NCBI GenBank assembly: GCA_003132445.1
Contig: PKXU01000164.1
Coordinates: 20,346-84,345 of the forward strand
From: Acidobacteriaceae bacterium
GTDB lineage: Bacteria > Acidobacteriota > Terriglobia > Terriglobales > Acidobacteriaceae
Length of the DNA stretch: 64,000 nucleotides
Direction: 5' to 3'
Positions 45,432-54,307 of the stretch are shown one piece after another. How positions within the stretch are numbered: the first letter of the stretch is position 1; the number at the start of each line of letters is the position of its first letter. The notes below the pieces were generated by a model that saw only the letters and a program-made list of their open reading frames with translations, made no database searches and was not told where the DNA came from. The position numbers and the translations under genes were made by a program.

Positions 45432-46385
45432 ATGGCAACCTCCGGCGGAAGTTTCGCCTCACCCATCCCGAACGATCCTGTACATTCCGTTCGTCGCTTT
45501 AACCGCTTCTACACGCGACAGATTGGCGTTCTTCAGGAGCATCTGCTGCACAGCCAGTTCTCGCTTACTGAGGTCCGCGTCCTGTACGAACTCGCGCACC
45601 GCAAACAGCTCACTGCCGGAGAACTTTGCCAGGATCTCGGCCTGGACCCCGGATATCTAAGCCGGATGCTGCAGAACTTCCTATCCCATGGATGGATCAC
45701 AACCGCACCATCTCGCCAAGATCGGCGAAAGGTGTTTCTCGCGCTCACGGCTAAGGGGCGAAAGGTGCTTGCGCCTCTTGAACAGAGGTCGAGCGACGAA
45801 GTTTCGGCGATTCTCAGCAGGCTCTCTCCTGTTCAGCAGGGCAAACTGCTATCTGCCATTCACGATGTAGAAAGCGTGTTGACGCTTTCGCAACAGGTTT
45901 CAGCGCCCTACGTCCTGCGACCGCATCGCCCCGGCGACATGGGTTGGGTGGTTCAGAGGCACGGTGCCCTGTATTGGCAGGAATACGGGTACGACGAGCG
46001 TTTCGAAGCTCTCGTCGCAGGAATTGTGGCCGAGTTTATCGAGAAACTCGATCCTGCCCGCGAGCGCTGCTGGATCGCCGAGAAGGATGGAGAGAATGTG
46101 GGTTCAGTCTTCCTGGTGAAAAAATCCCAGTCAGTAGCCAAGTTGCGCTTGCTGCTGGTAGAACCGTCCGCTCGCGGGCTGGGTATTGGAAAGCGCCTGG
46201 TTGCGGAGTGCATTCGGTTTGCTCGAGAAGCGCGTTACAAGAAAATCATGCTGTGGACCCAGAGCGAACTCGCCGCCGCGCGTCATCTCTACCAGTCTGC
46301 CGGCTTCGAGTTGGTCGCAAAGGAAAAGCATAGGAGCTGGAGGCGCAAAGATCTGATCGCGGAAATCTGGGAATTGAAGTTCTGA
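45432..46385 (+). CDS. MarR-type regulator fused to a GNAT acetyltransferase
   Basis: A 317-residue bifunctional protein. Residues 20-145 form a MarR winged helix ('FSLTEVRVLYELAHRKQLT', 'DLGLDPGYLSRMLQNFLSHG', 'RQDRRKVFLALTAKG'); residues 155-315 form a GNAT domain with the acetyl-CoA loop 'RGLGIGKRLVAECIRFA' and a terminal 'LYQSAGFELV'. These fusions probably acetylate a small molecule whose level the HTH part also senses. No ribosome binding site is present; it is predicted leaderless and self-regulated through the palindrome just upstream. Confidence 0.92.
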   Translation: MATSGGSFASPIPNDPVHSVRRFNRFYTRQIGVLQEHLLHSQFSLTEVRVLYELAHRKQLTAGELCQDLGLDPGYLSRMLQNFLSHGWITTAPSRQDRRKVFLALTAKGRKVLAPLEQRSSDEVSAILSRLSPVQQGKLLSAIHDVESVLTLSQQVSAPYVLRPHRPGDMGWVVQRHGALYWQEYGYDERFEALVAGIVAEFIEKLDPARERCWIAEKDGENVGSVFLVKKSQSVAKLRLLLVEPSARGLGIGKRLVAECIRFAREARYKKIMLWTQSELAAARHLYQSAGFELVAKEKHRSWRRKDLIAEIWELKF

Positions 46386-46637
46386 CAGATGCTCTAAGAG
46401 CATTACCTCCGTGCTCGGCGGTTGCTCACGAAATTTTTTAATAATCTTTAAAAAAATCTTGCATCTGTGGAAATTTCCCGTAATCTCACAATTGCGAACT
46501 AACTTCGCCGAAATGCCCGGGAATCGCAGTGACCCAGGAGCCGCGAGCAGTACGTCTTTTCAGAAGATGCACTTCAGAAGAGACACCAGGGAGACGCGGT
46601 GGTGAGAGTGAGTCGCTGGAGGAGGAAGACATAGAAA

Positions 46638-48065
46638 TTGGCAACAGCTAGCGCTCCGCGTCGACAAATCGGAACTTCCCAGCCTCTCGCCGCCGTACCC
46701 AATCGGAAGCCGATCGCCCCCAAACAGTTCGTTCGCCTCACGTTGTGGCCCCTGGTCGCCGCCACCTTCTTTATGGTGTCGGGTGGAACCTATGGCACTG
46801 AAGACATCGTGCACGGCGCCGGTTACGGACGCGCGATTCTGATTCTGCTCATCACCCCCTTACTCTGGAGCCTGCCGACGGCTTTCATGATCGGCGAACT
46901 TTCGAGCGCTCTGCCGTTTGAAGGCGGTTACTACGCCTGGGTGCGCCGCGCTATGGGCGACTTCTGGGGATTTCAGGAAGCGTGGCTCTCGCTGGTTGCG
47001 TCCATTTTCGACATGGCGATTTATCCCACGCTGTTCGTGGTCTACCTGACCCGCATGTTTCCGTGGTTTCAGCAAAACAGTCGCGGATGGTGGGTCGCGC
47101 TGGCGGTGGTAGTCGTGTGCGCGCTGCTAAATATTGCCGGAGTGAAAGTAGTGTCGCTCACGTCGCTGTGGCTCTTCCTCGCTCTTTCGGCTCCGTTCGC
47201 AATTATCGTGGTGATGGCGCCCTTCAAACTTGGTGCGCTCGCCAATGCCGTGACCAAGCCAACCACTTCAACCGTGGACATTCTCGGCGGCCTGCTCATC
47301 TGCATGTGGAACTACATGGGATGGGACAATGCCTCAACGATTGCAACCGAGGTCGAGCGCCCGCAGCGGACTTATCCGCGCGCGATGCTGGTCGCGGTTG
47401 CCATTGTAGCCGCGAGTTATGTGCTGCCTTTCGCGGCAATGTGGATGACCGGCCTGAAGGCTACGGCGTGGGAAACCGGCTCGTGGGCTGACATCGCCGC
47501 ATTAATCGGCGGTCCACTTCTTCGCGTCGGCGTGGTGCTCGGCGGCATGATGAGCGCCTTTGGCATGTTCAACGCTCTCGTCATGAGCTATTCCCGTCTG
47601 CCTTTGGCCATGGCGCAGGATGGCATGCTTCCCGGCGTCTTCGGCAAACTGCAGAAAAAATCGCGGGCGCCTTGGGTCGCCATTGTCGCACTCGCCATCG
47701 GATGGGGAATGTGCTTGGGCCTGGGCTTCGCCCGGCTGGTCACGCTCGACATCCTTCTTTACGGCGCCAGCCTCCTGCTGGAATTCATGGCGCTGGCCGT
47801 GCTGCGCTTCCGCGAACCAGAACTGGCGCGTCCTTTCCGCGTGCCGGGCGGCCTGTTTGGAGCGATTGCCATCGGCATTCCACCCATGCTGCTGCTGGGC
47901 TTTTCGGTCATCCGTAGCGAGCATGAACAAATCTGGAATATGAGTTCGTTTAGTTTCGGGATGACCCTGATCGCGGCGGGCTTCGTGGCCTATGCGGTCA
48001 ATCATCTGCTGAAGCCAGCAGGCTGGACGACGAAGCCGGAAGAAAAACCTCAGCCGGCGGCCTAA
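46638..48065 (+). CDS. APC-family amino acid permease
   Basis: A 475-residue transporter with about 12 hydrophobic segments. The first helix has the 'FFMVSGGTYGTEDIVHGAG' substrate-site pattern and later 'GELSSALPFEGGYYAWVRRAMG' and 'LGGLLICMWNYMGWDN', typical of the APC superfamily. It starts at TTG 46638, 13 nt after GGAGGAGG. The substrate is likely an amino acid or amine but cannot be specified. Confidence 0.88.
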   Translation: MATASAPRRQIGTSQPLAAVPNRKPIAPKQFVRLTLWPLVAATFFMVSGGTYGTEDIVHGAGYGRAILILLITPLLWSLPTAFMIGELSSALPFEGGYYAWVRRAMGDFWGFQEAWLSLVASIFDMAIYPTLFVVYLTRMFPWFQQNSRGWWVALAVVVVCALLNIAGVKVVSLTSLWLFLALSAPFAIIVVMAPFKLGALANAVTKPTTSTVDILGGLLICMWNYMGWDNASTIATEVERPQRTYPRAMLVAVAIVAASYVLPFAAMWMTGLKATAWETGSWADIAALIGGPLLRVGVVLGGMMSAFGMFNALVMSYSRLPLAMAQDGMLPGVFGKLQKKSRAPWVAIVALAIGWGMCLGLGFARLVTLDILLYGASLLLEFMALAVLRFREPELARPFRVPGGLFGAIAIGIPPMLLLGFSVIRSEHEQIWNMSSFSFGMTLIAAGFVAYAVNHLLKPAGWTTKPEEKPQPAA

Positions 48066-48092
48066 CTGTAATCCGAATAAACCAAAATAAAA

Positions 48093-48126
48093 ACGGGACC
48101 GGAGAATCCCGGTCCTGTTTCGTTTC
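48093..48126 (+). terminator. Rho-independent terminator after the permease
   Basis: A 10-bp stem ACGGGACCGG / CCGGTCCTGT (one G-U pair) with a 6-nt loop, followed by TTTCGTTT, 27 bp after the stop. It is the best classic terminator in the window. Confidence 0.8.
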
Positions 48127-48142
48127 GCGCTGTCCAAGTGAT

Positions 48143-48257
48143 TATGTGGGGACAGCCGCCCTCGGCTGTCCGCCGGGCGAAGCCCGGCTGTCGTGAGACG
48201 GAAGCAAAAGCGTCGAGCTGCGCTCGACGGACAGCCGAGGGCGGCTATCCCCACATA
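48143..48257. repeat. 115-bp nested inverted repeat
   Basis: Outer arms of 30 bp (48143-48172 and 48228-48257) match at 29 of 30 positions. Inside are two further perfect hairpins: GCCGGGC-GAA-GCCCGGC (48172-48188) and GTCGAG-CTGCG-CTCGAC (about 48212-48228). The element sits between the permease terminator and the convergent DUF2383 gene and encodes nothing. The shape suggests a MITE-like or REP-derived element. Confidence 0.8.
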
Positions 48258-48284
48258 CATAGGCTGTGACTGTGTCTATATGAG

Positions 48285-48737
48285 TTACGCGGCCGCCTCC
48301 GCTGTATCCCGCAAGCTCTTTACTTTGTCATGAGCAGCCAGTACGCTGGCGGCTTGCCGACGAACGATCTGCGCGACATTTTCCGGCAAATCGGCGGTGA
48401 CCGCCTTCTGATAAGCATCCTTGGCTCGGTCTTCGCCGTGCTCCAGCCAATCGAGAACGGTTTTGTCGCCGCCGCCTAAGCTGACTTTGGTGTCGACCCA
48501 GGCGCGATGCAAAGTTCCTGCGACCGAACCGGAAACCTTTTTGTCCCCTTTACCCAATCGGATCAATTCGGCGTCGAGTTCCCCGGCAAAACGCGCGCGC
48601 TCCAGGCTCTGCTCGTTAAAAAACGTCCGCAAATCCGACCGCTTCACGTGCGTAGCCGCCTCGAGATATCCCTTCTGACCGTCCTTGCAGGTTTCAATGA
48701 GTTCTTCAAGCACACTAATGGCATCATTTTCGTTCAT
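48285..48737 (-). CDS. DUF2383 (PA2169-type) four-helix-bundle protein
   Basis: A 150-residue helical protein with 'AISVLEELIETCKDGQKGYLEAA' (residues 6-28) and 'FFNEQSLERARFAGELDAELI', the ferritin-like DUF2383 pattern. Strong AGGAGG site. Members are linked to stress responses; metal binding is likely but not shown. It diverges from the MerR/HspR-like gene. Confidence 0.88.
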   Translation of the reverse strand: MNENDAISVLEELIETCKDGQKGYLEAATHVKRSDLRTFFNEQSLERARFAGELDAELIRLGKGDKKVSGSVAGTLHRAWVDTKVSLGGGDKTVLDWLEHGEDRAKDAYQKAVTADLPENVAQIVRRQAASVLAAHDKVKSLRDTAEAAA

Positions 48738-48859
48738 AATAAACCTCCTGAATTTTGATGCGGGCAGCTATTGGGGGTTTGGCGCGATTCTGCTTATGAC
48801 ATTAGGAAGAAAATTGATCGTGCTCTAAAATCAGTCATGAAGAACGGGCCTGAGAGATT

Positions 48860-49261
48860 ATGACGAAACGGAAATCGAAGGGCGCTTATATGATTTCCTC
48901 CGTTGCCGAGATGTATGGGATTCATCCCCAGACGCTGCGGCTGTACGAGCGCGAAGGTCTGTTGAAGCCCTCGCGAACCGAGGGCAACACGCGGCTCTAC
49001 ACCGACGAAGACTTGCAGCGTCTGGAGTTCATTCTGTCGCTAGCCCGCGACCTAGGCGTCAACATCAGCGGCATGGCGATAATTCTGCAGATGCGCGAGC
49101 GCATGGAAGAAATGCAGCGCCAGATTCAAGAATTCGTTCAGTACATCCAGGAGGAAGTGCTGAGTCGCGCCAGTGCCGCCGCCGATCCGTCAAAGGGCGC
49201 GATTGTGCCAGTGAGGAGGACGATGGTGGCGCCGATGGTGCAGCCATCGAAGAAGCGATAG
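48860..49261 (+). CDS. hspR: MerR/HspR-type transcriptional regulator
   Basis: A 133-residue regulator with an N-terminal MerR winged helix ('SSVAEMYGIHPQTLRLYEREG', 'SRTEGNTRLYTDEDLQRLEFI', residues 12-55) and a long coiled coil ('MRERMEEMQRQIQEFVQYIQ'). The 'YEREGLLKPSRTEGNTRLY' core is that of HspR, the repressor of dnaK operons. The C-terminal 25 residues are basic and unstructured. A HAIR-like site lies at dnaK (41749-41769). HspR is most likely, though a general MerR regulator cannot be excluded. Confidence 0.8.
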   Translation: MTKRKSKGAYMISSVAEMYGIHPQTLRLYEREGLLKPSRTEGNTRLYTDEDLQRLEFILSLARDLGVNISGMAIILQMRERMEEMQRQIQEFVQYIQEEVLSRASAAADPSKGAIVPVRRTMVAPMVQPSKKR

Positions 49262-49291
49262 TTCGGTTTCCCCATTCCTATTTTTCTCTCC

Positions 49292-49521
49292 CTTGTCATT
49301 CTGAGTCGCAGTCGCTGGTTCGCGAAGCGAAGCAGCGACGAAGTCGAAGGATCTCTACTTGCACCTCTCTACTTGCACCGTTGAGTTGGCCCGGATTCCC
49401 TCGCGGCGCGGTCTCATCTTCGAAAAGGAATCTCAAACCTGCATCCGTGCAAGCCGACAGGGATGCTTCGACTCCGTTCGGATCCGCTTCGCGGATCGTC
49501 TCTCTCCGCTCAGCATGACAG
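49292..49521. repeat. 230-bp inverted element of the GTCATnCTGAGCG family
   Basis: It begins CTTGTCATTCTGAGTCG and ends CGCTCAGCATGACAG. Between them are several copies of AAGCGAAGCAGCGACGAAG and CGCTTCGCGGATC motifs in both orientations. It fills most of the spacer between the MerR/HspR-like gene and the deacetylase-like gene. Confidence 0.7.
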
Positions 49522-49547
49522 TGGTCGGGGTATGATTTAAAGTCACC

Positions 49548-50552
49548 ATGCTCCCTTTCAAGCTCGTCTACAGCGACGCCTACTATCTCCCCATCGGCGA
49601 TCACGTCTTCCCTGGCGAAAAGTACCACCGCGTTCATGATCGCCTCATTGCCGATGGCGTCGCCGACGCCACGGATTTCCTCGAACCACAGCCCGCGACC
49701 GACCTCGACATTCTCCTCGTCCACACCCCGGACTATGTGCAAAAGTTGAAGACCGGCACGCTCAGCCCGCGCGAAGAAATGGAGATGGAGATTCCCTACT
49801 CGCGGGATTTGGTCGAATCTTTCTGGCTCGCGGCCGGTGGATCGATCCTCGCCGCGCGTCAGGCGCTCGCCGACGGCCTATGCATCAGCATCGGCGGCGG
49901 ATTTCATCACGCCTTTCCCGACCACGGTGAGGGATTCTGCATGATCCACGACGTGGCTGTGGCCATCCGGCGCCTGCAGCGCGACGACAAGATTCGCACT
50001 GCGATGACGATTGATTGCGACGTGCATCAGGGCAACGGCACGGCGGCGATTTTCGCCGGAACGCGCACCGAGAGCGTGCCGCTGCCCTCGGTTTCGAGTT
50101 CGACTCTGAATCAGAAGTTCGCGGCCAAAACGAAGATGCGGGGCTCCCATGCCGGCGACGTCTTTACAATTTCGCTGCACCAGCACAACAACTATCCGCT
50201 CTATAAGCCTGCATCATCGATCGACGTGGACCTGCCGGATGGCATCGGCGACGACGACTACCTGGCGTGGCTTGATAACGCTCTCAGCTCCGGTCTGCGC
50301 CAGTTTGAACCCGATCTGCTCTTCTACGTCGCTGGCGCCGATCCCTATCGTGAAGATCAACTGGGCGGACTTGATCTGACCATTGAAGGACTGAAGAAGC
50401 GTGACGAACTCGTCTTCCGCGTCGCTCGCGCCCGGGGCATTCCCGTGATGGTGACCTACGCAGGCGGCTACGCGCGCAATATCGAAGACACCGTCACCAT
50501 TCACAGCAATACAGTCGTCGCGGCGAAAGAAGTTTTCGCCGTAACCAAGTGA
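49548..50552 (+). CDS. Histone-deacetylase-family (acetoin utilisation type) amidohydrolase
   Basis: A 334-residue zinc-dependent deacetylase. Catalytic motifs: 'HHAFPDHGEGFCMIHDVAVA' (two His and the first Asp-His pairs), 'TIDCDVHQGNGTAAIF' with zinc ligands D and H, and 'GADPYREDQLGGLDLT' with a third Asp. Bacterial members act on acetylated proteins or polyamines. A -10-like TATGAT (49531-49536) lies 11 nt before the ATG. It seems to be followed by the flavin reductase-like gene with 26 bp spacing. Confidence 0.92.
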   Translation: MLPFKLVYSDAYYLPIGDHVFPGEKYHRVHDRLIADGVADATDFLEPQPATDLDILLVHTPDYVQKLKTGTLSPREEMEMEIPYSRDLVESFWLAAGGSILAARQALADGLCISIGGGFHHAFPDHGEGFCMIHDVAVAIRRLQRDDKIRTAMTIDCDVHQGNGTAAIFAGTRTESVPLPSVSSSTLNQKFAAKTKMRGSHAGDVFTISLHQHNNYPLYKPASSIDVDLPDGIGDDDYLAWLDNALSSGLRQFEPDLLFYVAGADPYREDQLGGLDLTIEGLKKRDELVFRVARARGIPVMVTYAGGYARNIEDTVTIHSNTVVAAKEVFAVTK

Positions 50553-50578
50553 GCGCGTGAAAAGTTATACTCGATGAA

Positions 50579-51211
50579 ATGATCGTCAGCCCATCAGATA
50601 TTTCTCACAGTGAGCTTTACGGTATTCTGCTCAATTCCGTGGCGCCGCGGCCGATCGCTTGGGTGTCCACGATGAGCGCATCGGGAGCGCTCAATCTTGC
50701 GCCTTTTTCCTTTTTCAATTGTGTCTGCGTCGATCCTCCACTGCTGGCCTTTGCGCCTGGACTTAGGCCACCGAAGCAGGCGGAAGTTAGCCATGGCGAG
50801 ACAAAGGATACGTTGCGGAATATTCGCGAGACTCGGGAATACGTCGTCAATATCGTCACCTACGAACTCCGCGAGGCGATGAATTTGACCAGCGGTGAAT
50901 ACGACCCATCCGTGGACGAATTCGCTTTAGCGAACCTCACTCCGCGACCTTCGAAAGTCGTGCGCCCGCCGCGGGTGGCAGAATCTCCGGTGAACTTCGA
51001 ATGCAAGCTGCATCAGATTCTCGATTTCTCTCCCGCGCCCACCAGCAGCAGCTTAGTGATCGGCCAGATAGTTTCCATTCACATCCACGACGGGCATCTT
51101 AAAGACGGCAAACTAGACCGTAACTCGCTCGACCTGATCGGTCGCATGGGCGGCATCCAATACACGCGCACGAGAGAGCGCTTCGAGATGATAAGACCGA
51201 AGGTTGAGTAG
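50579..51211 (+). CDS. Flavin reductase-like (FMN-binding) protein
   Basis: A 210-residue protein of the flavin reductase-like family: 'LNSVAPRPIAWVSTMSASG', 'NLAPFSFFNCVCVDPP' and 'RETREYVVNIVT'. It binds FMN and probably reduces it with NAD(P)H, or transfers electrons. TATACT ends 7 nt before the ATG, so the mRNA may be leaderless. No oxygenase partner is adjacent. Confidence 0.88.
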   Translation: MIVSPSDISHSELYGILLNSVAPRPIAWVSTMSASGALNLAPFSFFNCVCVDPPLLAFAPGLRPPKQAEVSHGETKDTLRNIRETREYVVNIVTYELREAMNLTSGEYDPSVDEFALANLTPRPSKVVRPPRVAESPVNFECKLHQILDFSPAPTSSSLVIGQIVSIHIHDGHLKDGKLDRNSLDLIGRMGGIQYTRTRERFEMIRPKVE

Positions 51212-51296
51212 AGAAGTTTGTGGCGTAGGTCAGAGCAGATAACGCCGATGGCCGCCCGCCGGACCCGCCTGCACTGCTAGAATAAATCATCATCTT

Positions 51297-52655
51297 ATGT
51301 TCGAGAATCTCCAGGAAAAACTACAACGCGCGTTCAAGTCCCTACGCGGCCAAGCCAGGCTCACCGAAGAGAATATCGATGAGGCGCTGCGCGAAATCCG
51401 GTTGGCGCTGCTCGAGGCTGACGTCAACTTCAAAGTCGTCAAGCAACTCATTGATCAGATTCGAGCCAAGGCCGTCGGCCAGGAAGTGCTGACGGCGCTC
51501 TCCCCGGGCGAGCAGGTCATCAAAATTGTGCGCGACGAACTGGTCGACCTGCTTGGCAAAGACACTGCGCGCATGAAGTTTGCCTCGCAACCGCCCACGG
51601 TTGTGCTCATGGCCGGACTCCAAGGTTCTGGCAAGACCACTACTTCCGGCAAGCTGGCGAATTGGTTCAAAGTCGGCGGACACCGTCCGCTGCTGGTTTC
51701 GGTCGACGTATACCGTCCCGCGGCGCGCGAACAGTTGAAAGTTGTCGCGCAGGCGGTCAAGAGTCACATCTATGAAGGCACTGTCGGCGAGGCTAACACT
51801 GCAACAGTTGAACGCTTAGTAAAAGAAGCGCGGCGGGAAGCCGTGGTCTCCGGTTGTGACGTGCTCATTGTCGATACCGCGGGACGATTGCACATCGACG
51901 ACCAGCTCATGGACGAGATGCAGTCGCTGAAGAAACTGCTGAATCCGTCGGAGATTCTGTTCGTCGCGGACGCCATGACTGGACAAGACGCCGTGCGTTC
52001 TGCCGAAGAGTTCCACAAGAAACTTTCGCTCACCGGCGTGATACTCACTAAGATGGACGGTGACGCTCGCGGCGGCGCGGCGCTATCCATCCGGCAGGTA
52101 ACGGGCCAGCCCATCAAGTTCATTGGCGTCGGCGAAAAATACGACGCGCTGGAGCCATTTCATCCTGACCGCATCGTCTCGCGCATTCTCGGCATGGGTG
52201 ACATTCTTTCGCTGATCGAGCGCGCCGAGCAGCAGATTGATAAAAAGAAAGCGCAGGAAATGGCTACCCGCGCTCTGACTGGCGACGGCTTCTCGCTAGA
52301 AGATTTTCGCGACCAGCTGCGTCAAGTAAAAAAGATGGGATCGATGAAGAGCCTGATGGGCATGCTGCCCTCAATCGGTCCGTTCTCTGGCCTGCAGAAG
52401 GCCGCCGATAACGTGGACGAGGGACAGATCAACCGCGTCGAGGCCATCATCAATTCGATGACCACACATGAGCGCAATCATCACGAAGTGATCAACGGCA
52501 GCCGCCGCAAACGCATCGCCCGCGGCTCCGGCACCAGCGTGCAGGAAGTAAACAATCTTCTCCGCCAGTACGTGCAGATGAAAAAAATGTTCAAGCAAAT
52601 GGGCAAGCCGAGTTTCGCGCGGCGACTGGCGGGTATGAAGCTGCCGGGAATGTAA
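51297..52655 (+). CDS. ffh: Signal recognition particle protein Ffh
   Basis: A 452-residue GTPase that targets membrane proteins with SRP RNA. The N domain is followed by the G domain with 'GLQGSGKTTTSGKLA', 'DTAGRLHID', 'TKMDGDARGGA' and 'GQPIKFIGVGEK', and the Met-rich M domain ('MKSLMGMLPSIG', 'GSGTSVQEVNNLL') binds RNA and signal peptides. No ribosome binding site precedes the ATG; TAGAAT (51278-51283) lies 13 nt upstream. In many genomes ffh precedes rpsP; here they are 33 kb apart. Confidence 0.97.
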   Translation: MFENLQEKLQRAFKSLRGQARLTEENIDEALREIRLALLEADVNFKVVKQLIDQIRAKAVGQEVLTALSPGEQVIKIVRDELVDLLGKDTARMKFASQPPTVVLMAGLQGSGKTTTSGKLANWFKVGGHRPLLVSVDVYRPAAREQLKVVAQAVKSHIYEGTVGEANTATVERLVKEARREAVVSGCDVLIVDTAGRLHIDDQLMDEMQSLKKLLNPSEILFVADAMTGQDAVRSAEEFHKKLSLTGVILTKMDGDARGGAALSIRQVTGQPIKFIGVGEKYDALEPFHPDRIVSRILGMGDILSLIERAEQQIDKKKAQEMATRALTGDGFSLEDFRDQLRQVKKMGSMKSLMGMLPSIGPFSGLQKAADNVDEGQINRVEAIINSMTTHERNHHEVINGSRRKRIARGSGTSVQEVNNLLRQYVQMKKMFKQMGKPSFARRLAGMKLPGM

Positions 52656-52666
52656 AGGCGGACCGC

Positions 52667-52717
52667 GGACCTCAGACTTTTGCCCACAGATGAATCGAGA
52701 AAGTCCGGTCTGAGGTC
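52667..52717. repeat. Small inverted repeat of the GGTCTGAGG type
   Basis: GGACCTCAGACTTT (52667-52680) and AAAGTCCGGTCTGAGGTC (52700-52717) are complementary apart from a small bulge. It lies between ffh and the peroxiredoxin gene and is a short relative of the repeat at 37110-37225. Confidence 0.6.
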
Positions 52718-52723
52718 TGATCC

Positions 52724-53419
52724 ATGAAGTGGCGATCTCTCGAAGAATCCGGCGCGGTGTCCGACGCGAGGCCGCTTCGTGAAATCTTTGCCGAACGCAA
52801 GGAACTGATCGCGAAATACGTTCCCTCCGAGACTCAAGCCATTCACGCCCAGGCCCTCGCCGAACTCAAAGGACGGCATCTTGCCGCGAAGATTCTGCCA
52901 GTCGGGGCGAAAGTCCCGGCATTCGAACTGCCCGATCACGACGGAAAGATTGTTTCGTCGGATGCATTTCTGGCGAACGGCAAGCTTGTACTCTGTTTCA
53001 TTCGCGGCCGCTGGTGCCCGTTCTGCGTCGGTCAGATGGAAGCGATGAATCTTATTTTGCCACAGGTCGAGCAGGCCGGAGCGGCGCTCGTCGCCATCTC
53101 TCCCCAAACCGTGAAGCAGTCGTTCTTCATGCATGATCAGCATAAGCTCCGCTTTCCGTTGCTTTCGGACGCTGGCAACAAAGTCGCGCGGCAATTTGGA
53201 TTGACCTATCGCGTGCCCGCACCTCAGGAAGCCGTCTACCGGCGTGCGTTCGTCAACCTGCCTTTCACGAATGGCGATGACAGCTGGGAGCTTCCGATTC
53301 CCGCGACATATATTCTCGACCGTGACAGCACGGTTCTCTACGCATCGGCGAATGAAGATTACACGGAACGGCCGGAGCCGGGGGACATCTTGCGAAGTCT
53401 CGATCAGGATCAATCCTAA
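52724..53419 (+). CDS. AhpC/TSA-type peroxiredoxin
   Basis: A 231-residue thiol peroxidase-like protein. The peroxidatic Cys is C98 and a neighbour C101 is in 'RGRWCPFCVGQ', with the thioredoxin fold 'AFELPDHDGKIVSS' before and 'PATYILDRDSTVLYA' after. It likely reduces peroxides via a CxxC-type mechanism; C101 may resolve. An N-terminal 50-residue helical extension is typical for this group. Confidence 0.88.
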   Translation: MKWRSLEESGAVSDARPLREIFAERKELIAKYVPSETQAIHAQALAELKGRHLAAKILPVGAKVPAFELPDHDGKIVSSDAFLANGKLVLCFIRGRWCPFCVGQMEAMNLILPQVEQAGAALVAISPQTVKQSFFMHDQHKLRFPLLSDAGNKVARQFGLTYRVPAPQEAVYRRAFVNLPFTNGDDSWELPIPATYILDRDSTVLYASANEDYTERPEPGDILRSLDQDQS

Positions 53420-53554
53420 TTCGATCTCATCGTGCTATAGACTCATGGAAAAGAAGGAAAGCAGGTCTCTCCACTGTGCATCTCTTCCGTTCCGGAAGAG
53501 GCGCTTCGGTCGAGATAACAGGATCGATGAGTGTGCCGGACGGTAAAAGGACTC

Positions 53555-54307
53555 ATGCACTACATTTATGGCATTAATTCCGTAACCGAGGCGCTGAAGG
53601 CGCGCGGGCGGGCGTTTGAGTGGATCGGCATGGCCAAAGAGCGCCACGACATTCGCCTGCAACGATTGATTGAAGATTGCCGCCGTTTGGGCCTGCAGGT
53701 CCGTTTCCTCGAACGCACCGAACTCGACAAAATGGCCGGCAACGCTGCGCATCAAGGCGTGGTCGCGGTCACTTCGGCCAAGCAATACAACGATCTCGAA
53801 GATGTAATCGCCGCGAAGCGTGACCAATACTCTCTAGTCGTCGTGCTCGACGGCGTGGAAGATCCTCACAACCTAGGGGCAATCCTGCGCACGGCCGACG
53901 CTGCCGGCGCGAACGGCATCGTAATTCCTGAACGCCGTTCTGCGAGCGTGACGGGCACGGTGACGAAGGTATCGGCGGGAGCGAGCGAGCATATGCCCAT
54001 CGCCAAGGTAACCAACATCGCCCGTACCGTGGAAGAACTGAAAGAACATAACGTCTGGACCGTGGGTCTCGACGAACGCGCCAAACAAACCTACGATGCT
54101 CTCGATTACAACATGGACTGCGCGCTGGTTCTGGGCGGCGAAGGCAAAGGACTGCACGATCTCGTCAAGAAGAAGTGCGACTTCCTGGTTTCGATTCCGA
54201 TGCTCGGCAAAGTGCCATCGCTGAACGTTTCCGTGGCTGCGGCAGTAGTCCTTTTTGAAATTGTGCGGCAGCGCCGCGCCAGAAACGGTTCTGTGGAAGA
54301 GAAATGA
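53555..54307 (+). CDS. rlmB: 23S rRNA (guanosine-2'-O-)-methyltransferase RlmB
   Basis: A 250-residue SpoU methyltransferase that modifies G2251 in the peptidyl-transferase centre. It has an N-terminal substrate-binding domain ('YIYGINSVTEALKA') and SPOUT motifs 'NLGAILRTADAAGANGI', 'LGGEGKGL' and 'IPMLGKVPSLNVSVAAAVVLFE'. The ATG at 53555 follows AAAGGA; the GTG at 53531 would add eight residues. The stop overlaps the next gene's start by 4 bp. Confidence 0.94.
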   Translation: MHYIYGINSVTEALKARGRAFEWIGMAKERHDIRLQRLIEDCRRLGLQVRFLERTELDKMAGNAAHQGVVAVTSAKQYNDLEDVIAAKRDQYSLVVVLDGVEDPHNLGAILRTADAAGANGIVIPERRSASVTGTVTKVSAGASEHMPIAKVTNIARTVEELKEHNVWTVGLDERAKQTYDALDYNMDCALVLGGEGKGLHDLVKKKCDFLVSIPMLGKVPSLNVSVAAAVVLFEIVRQRRARNGSVEEK

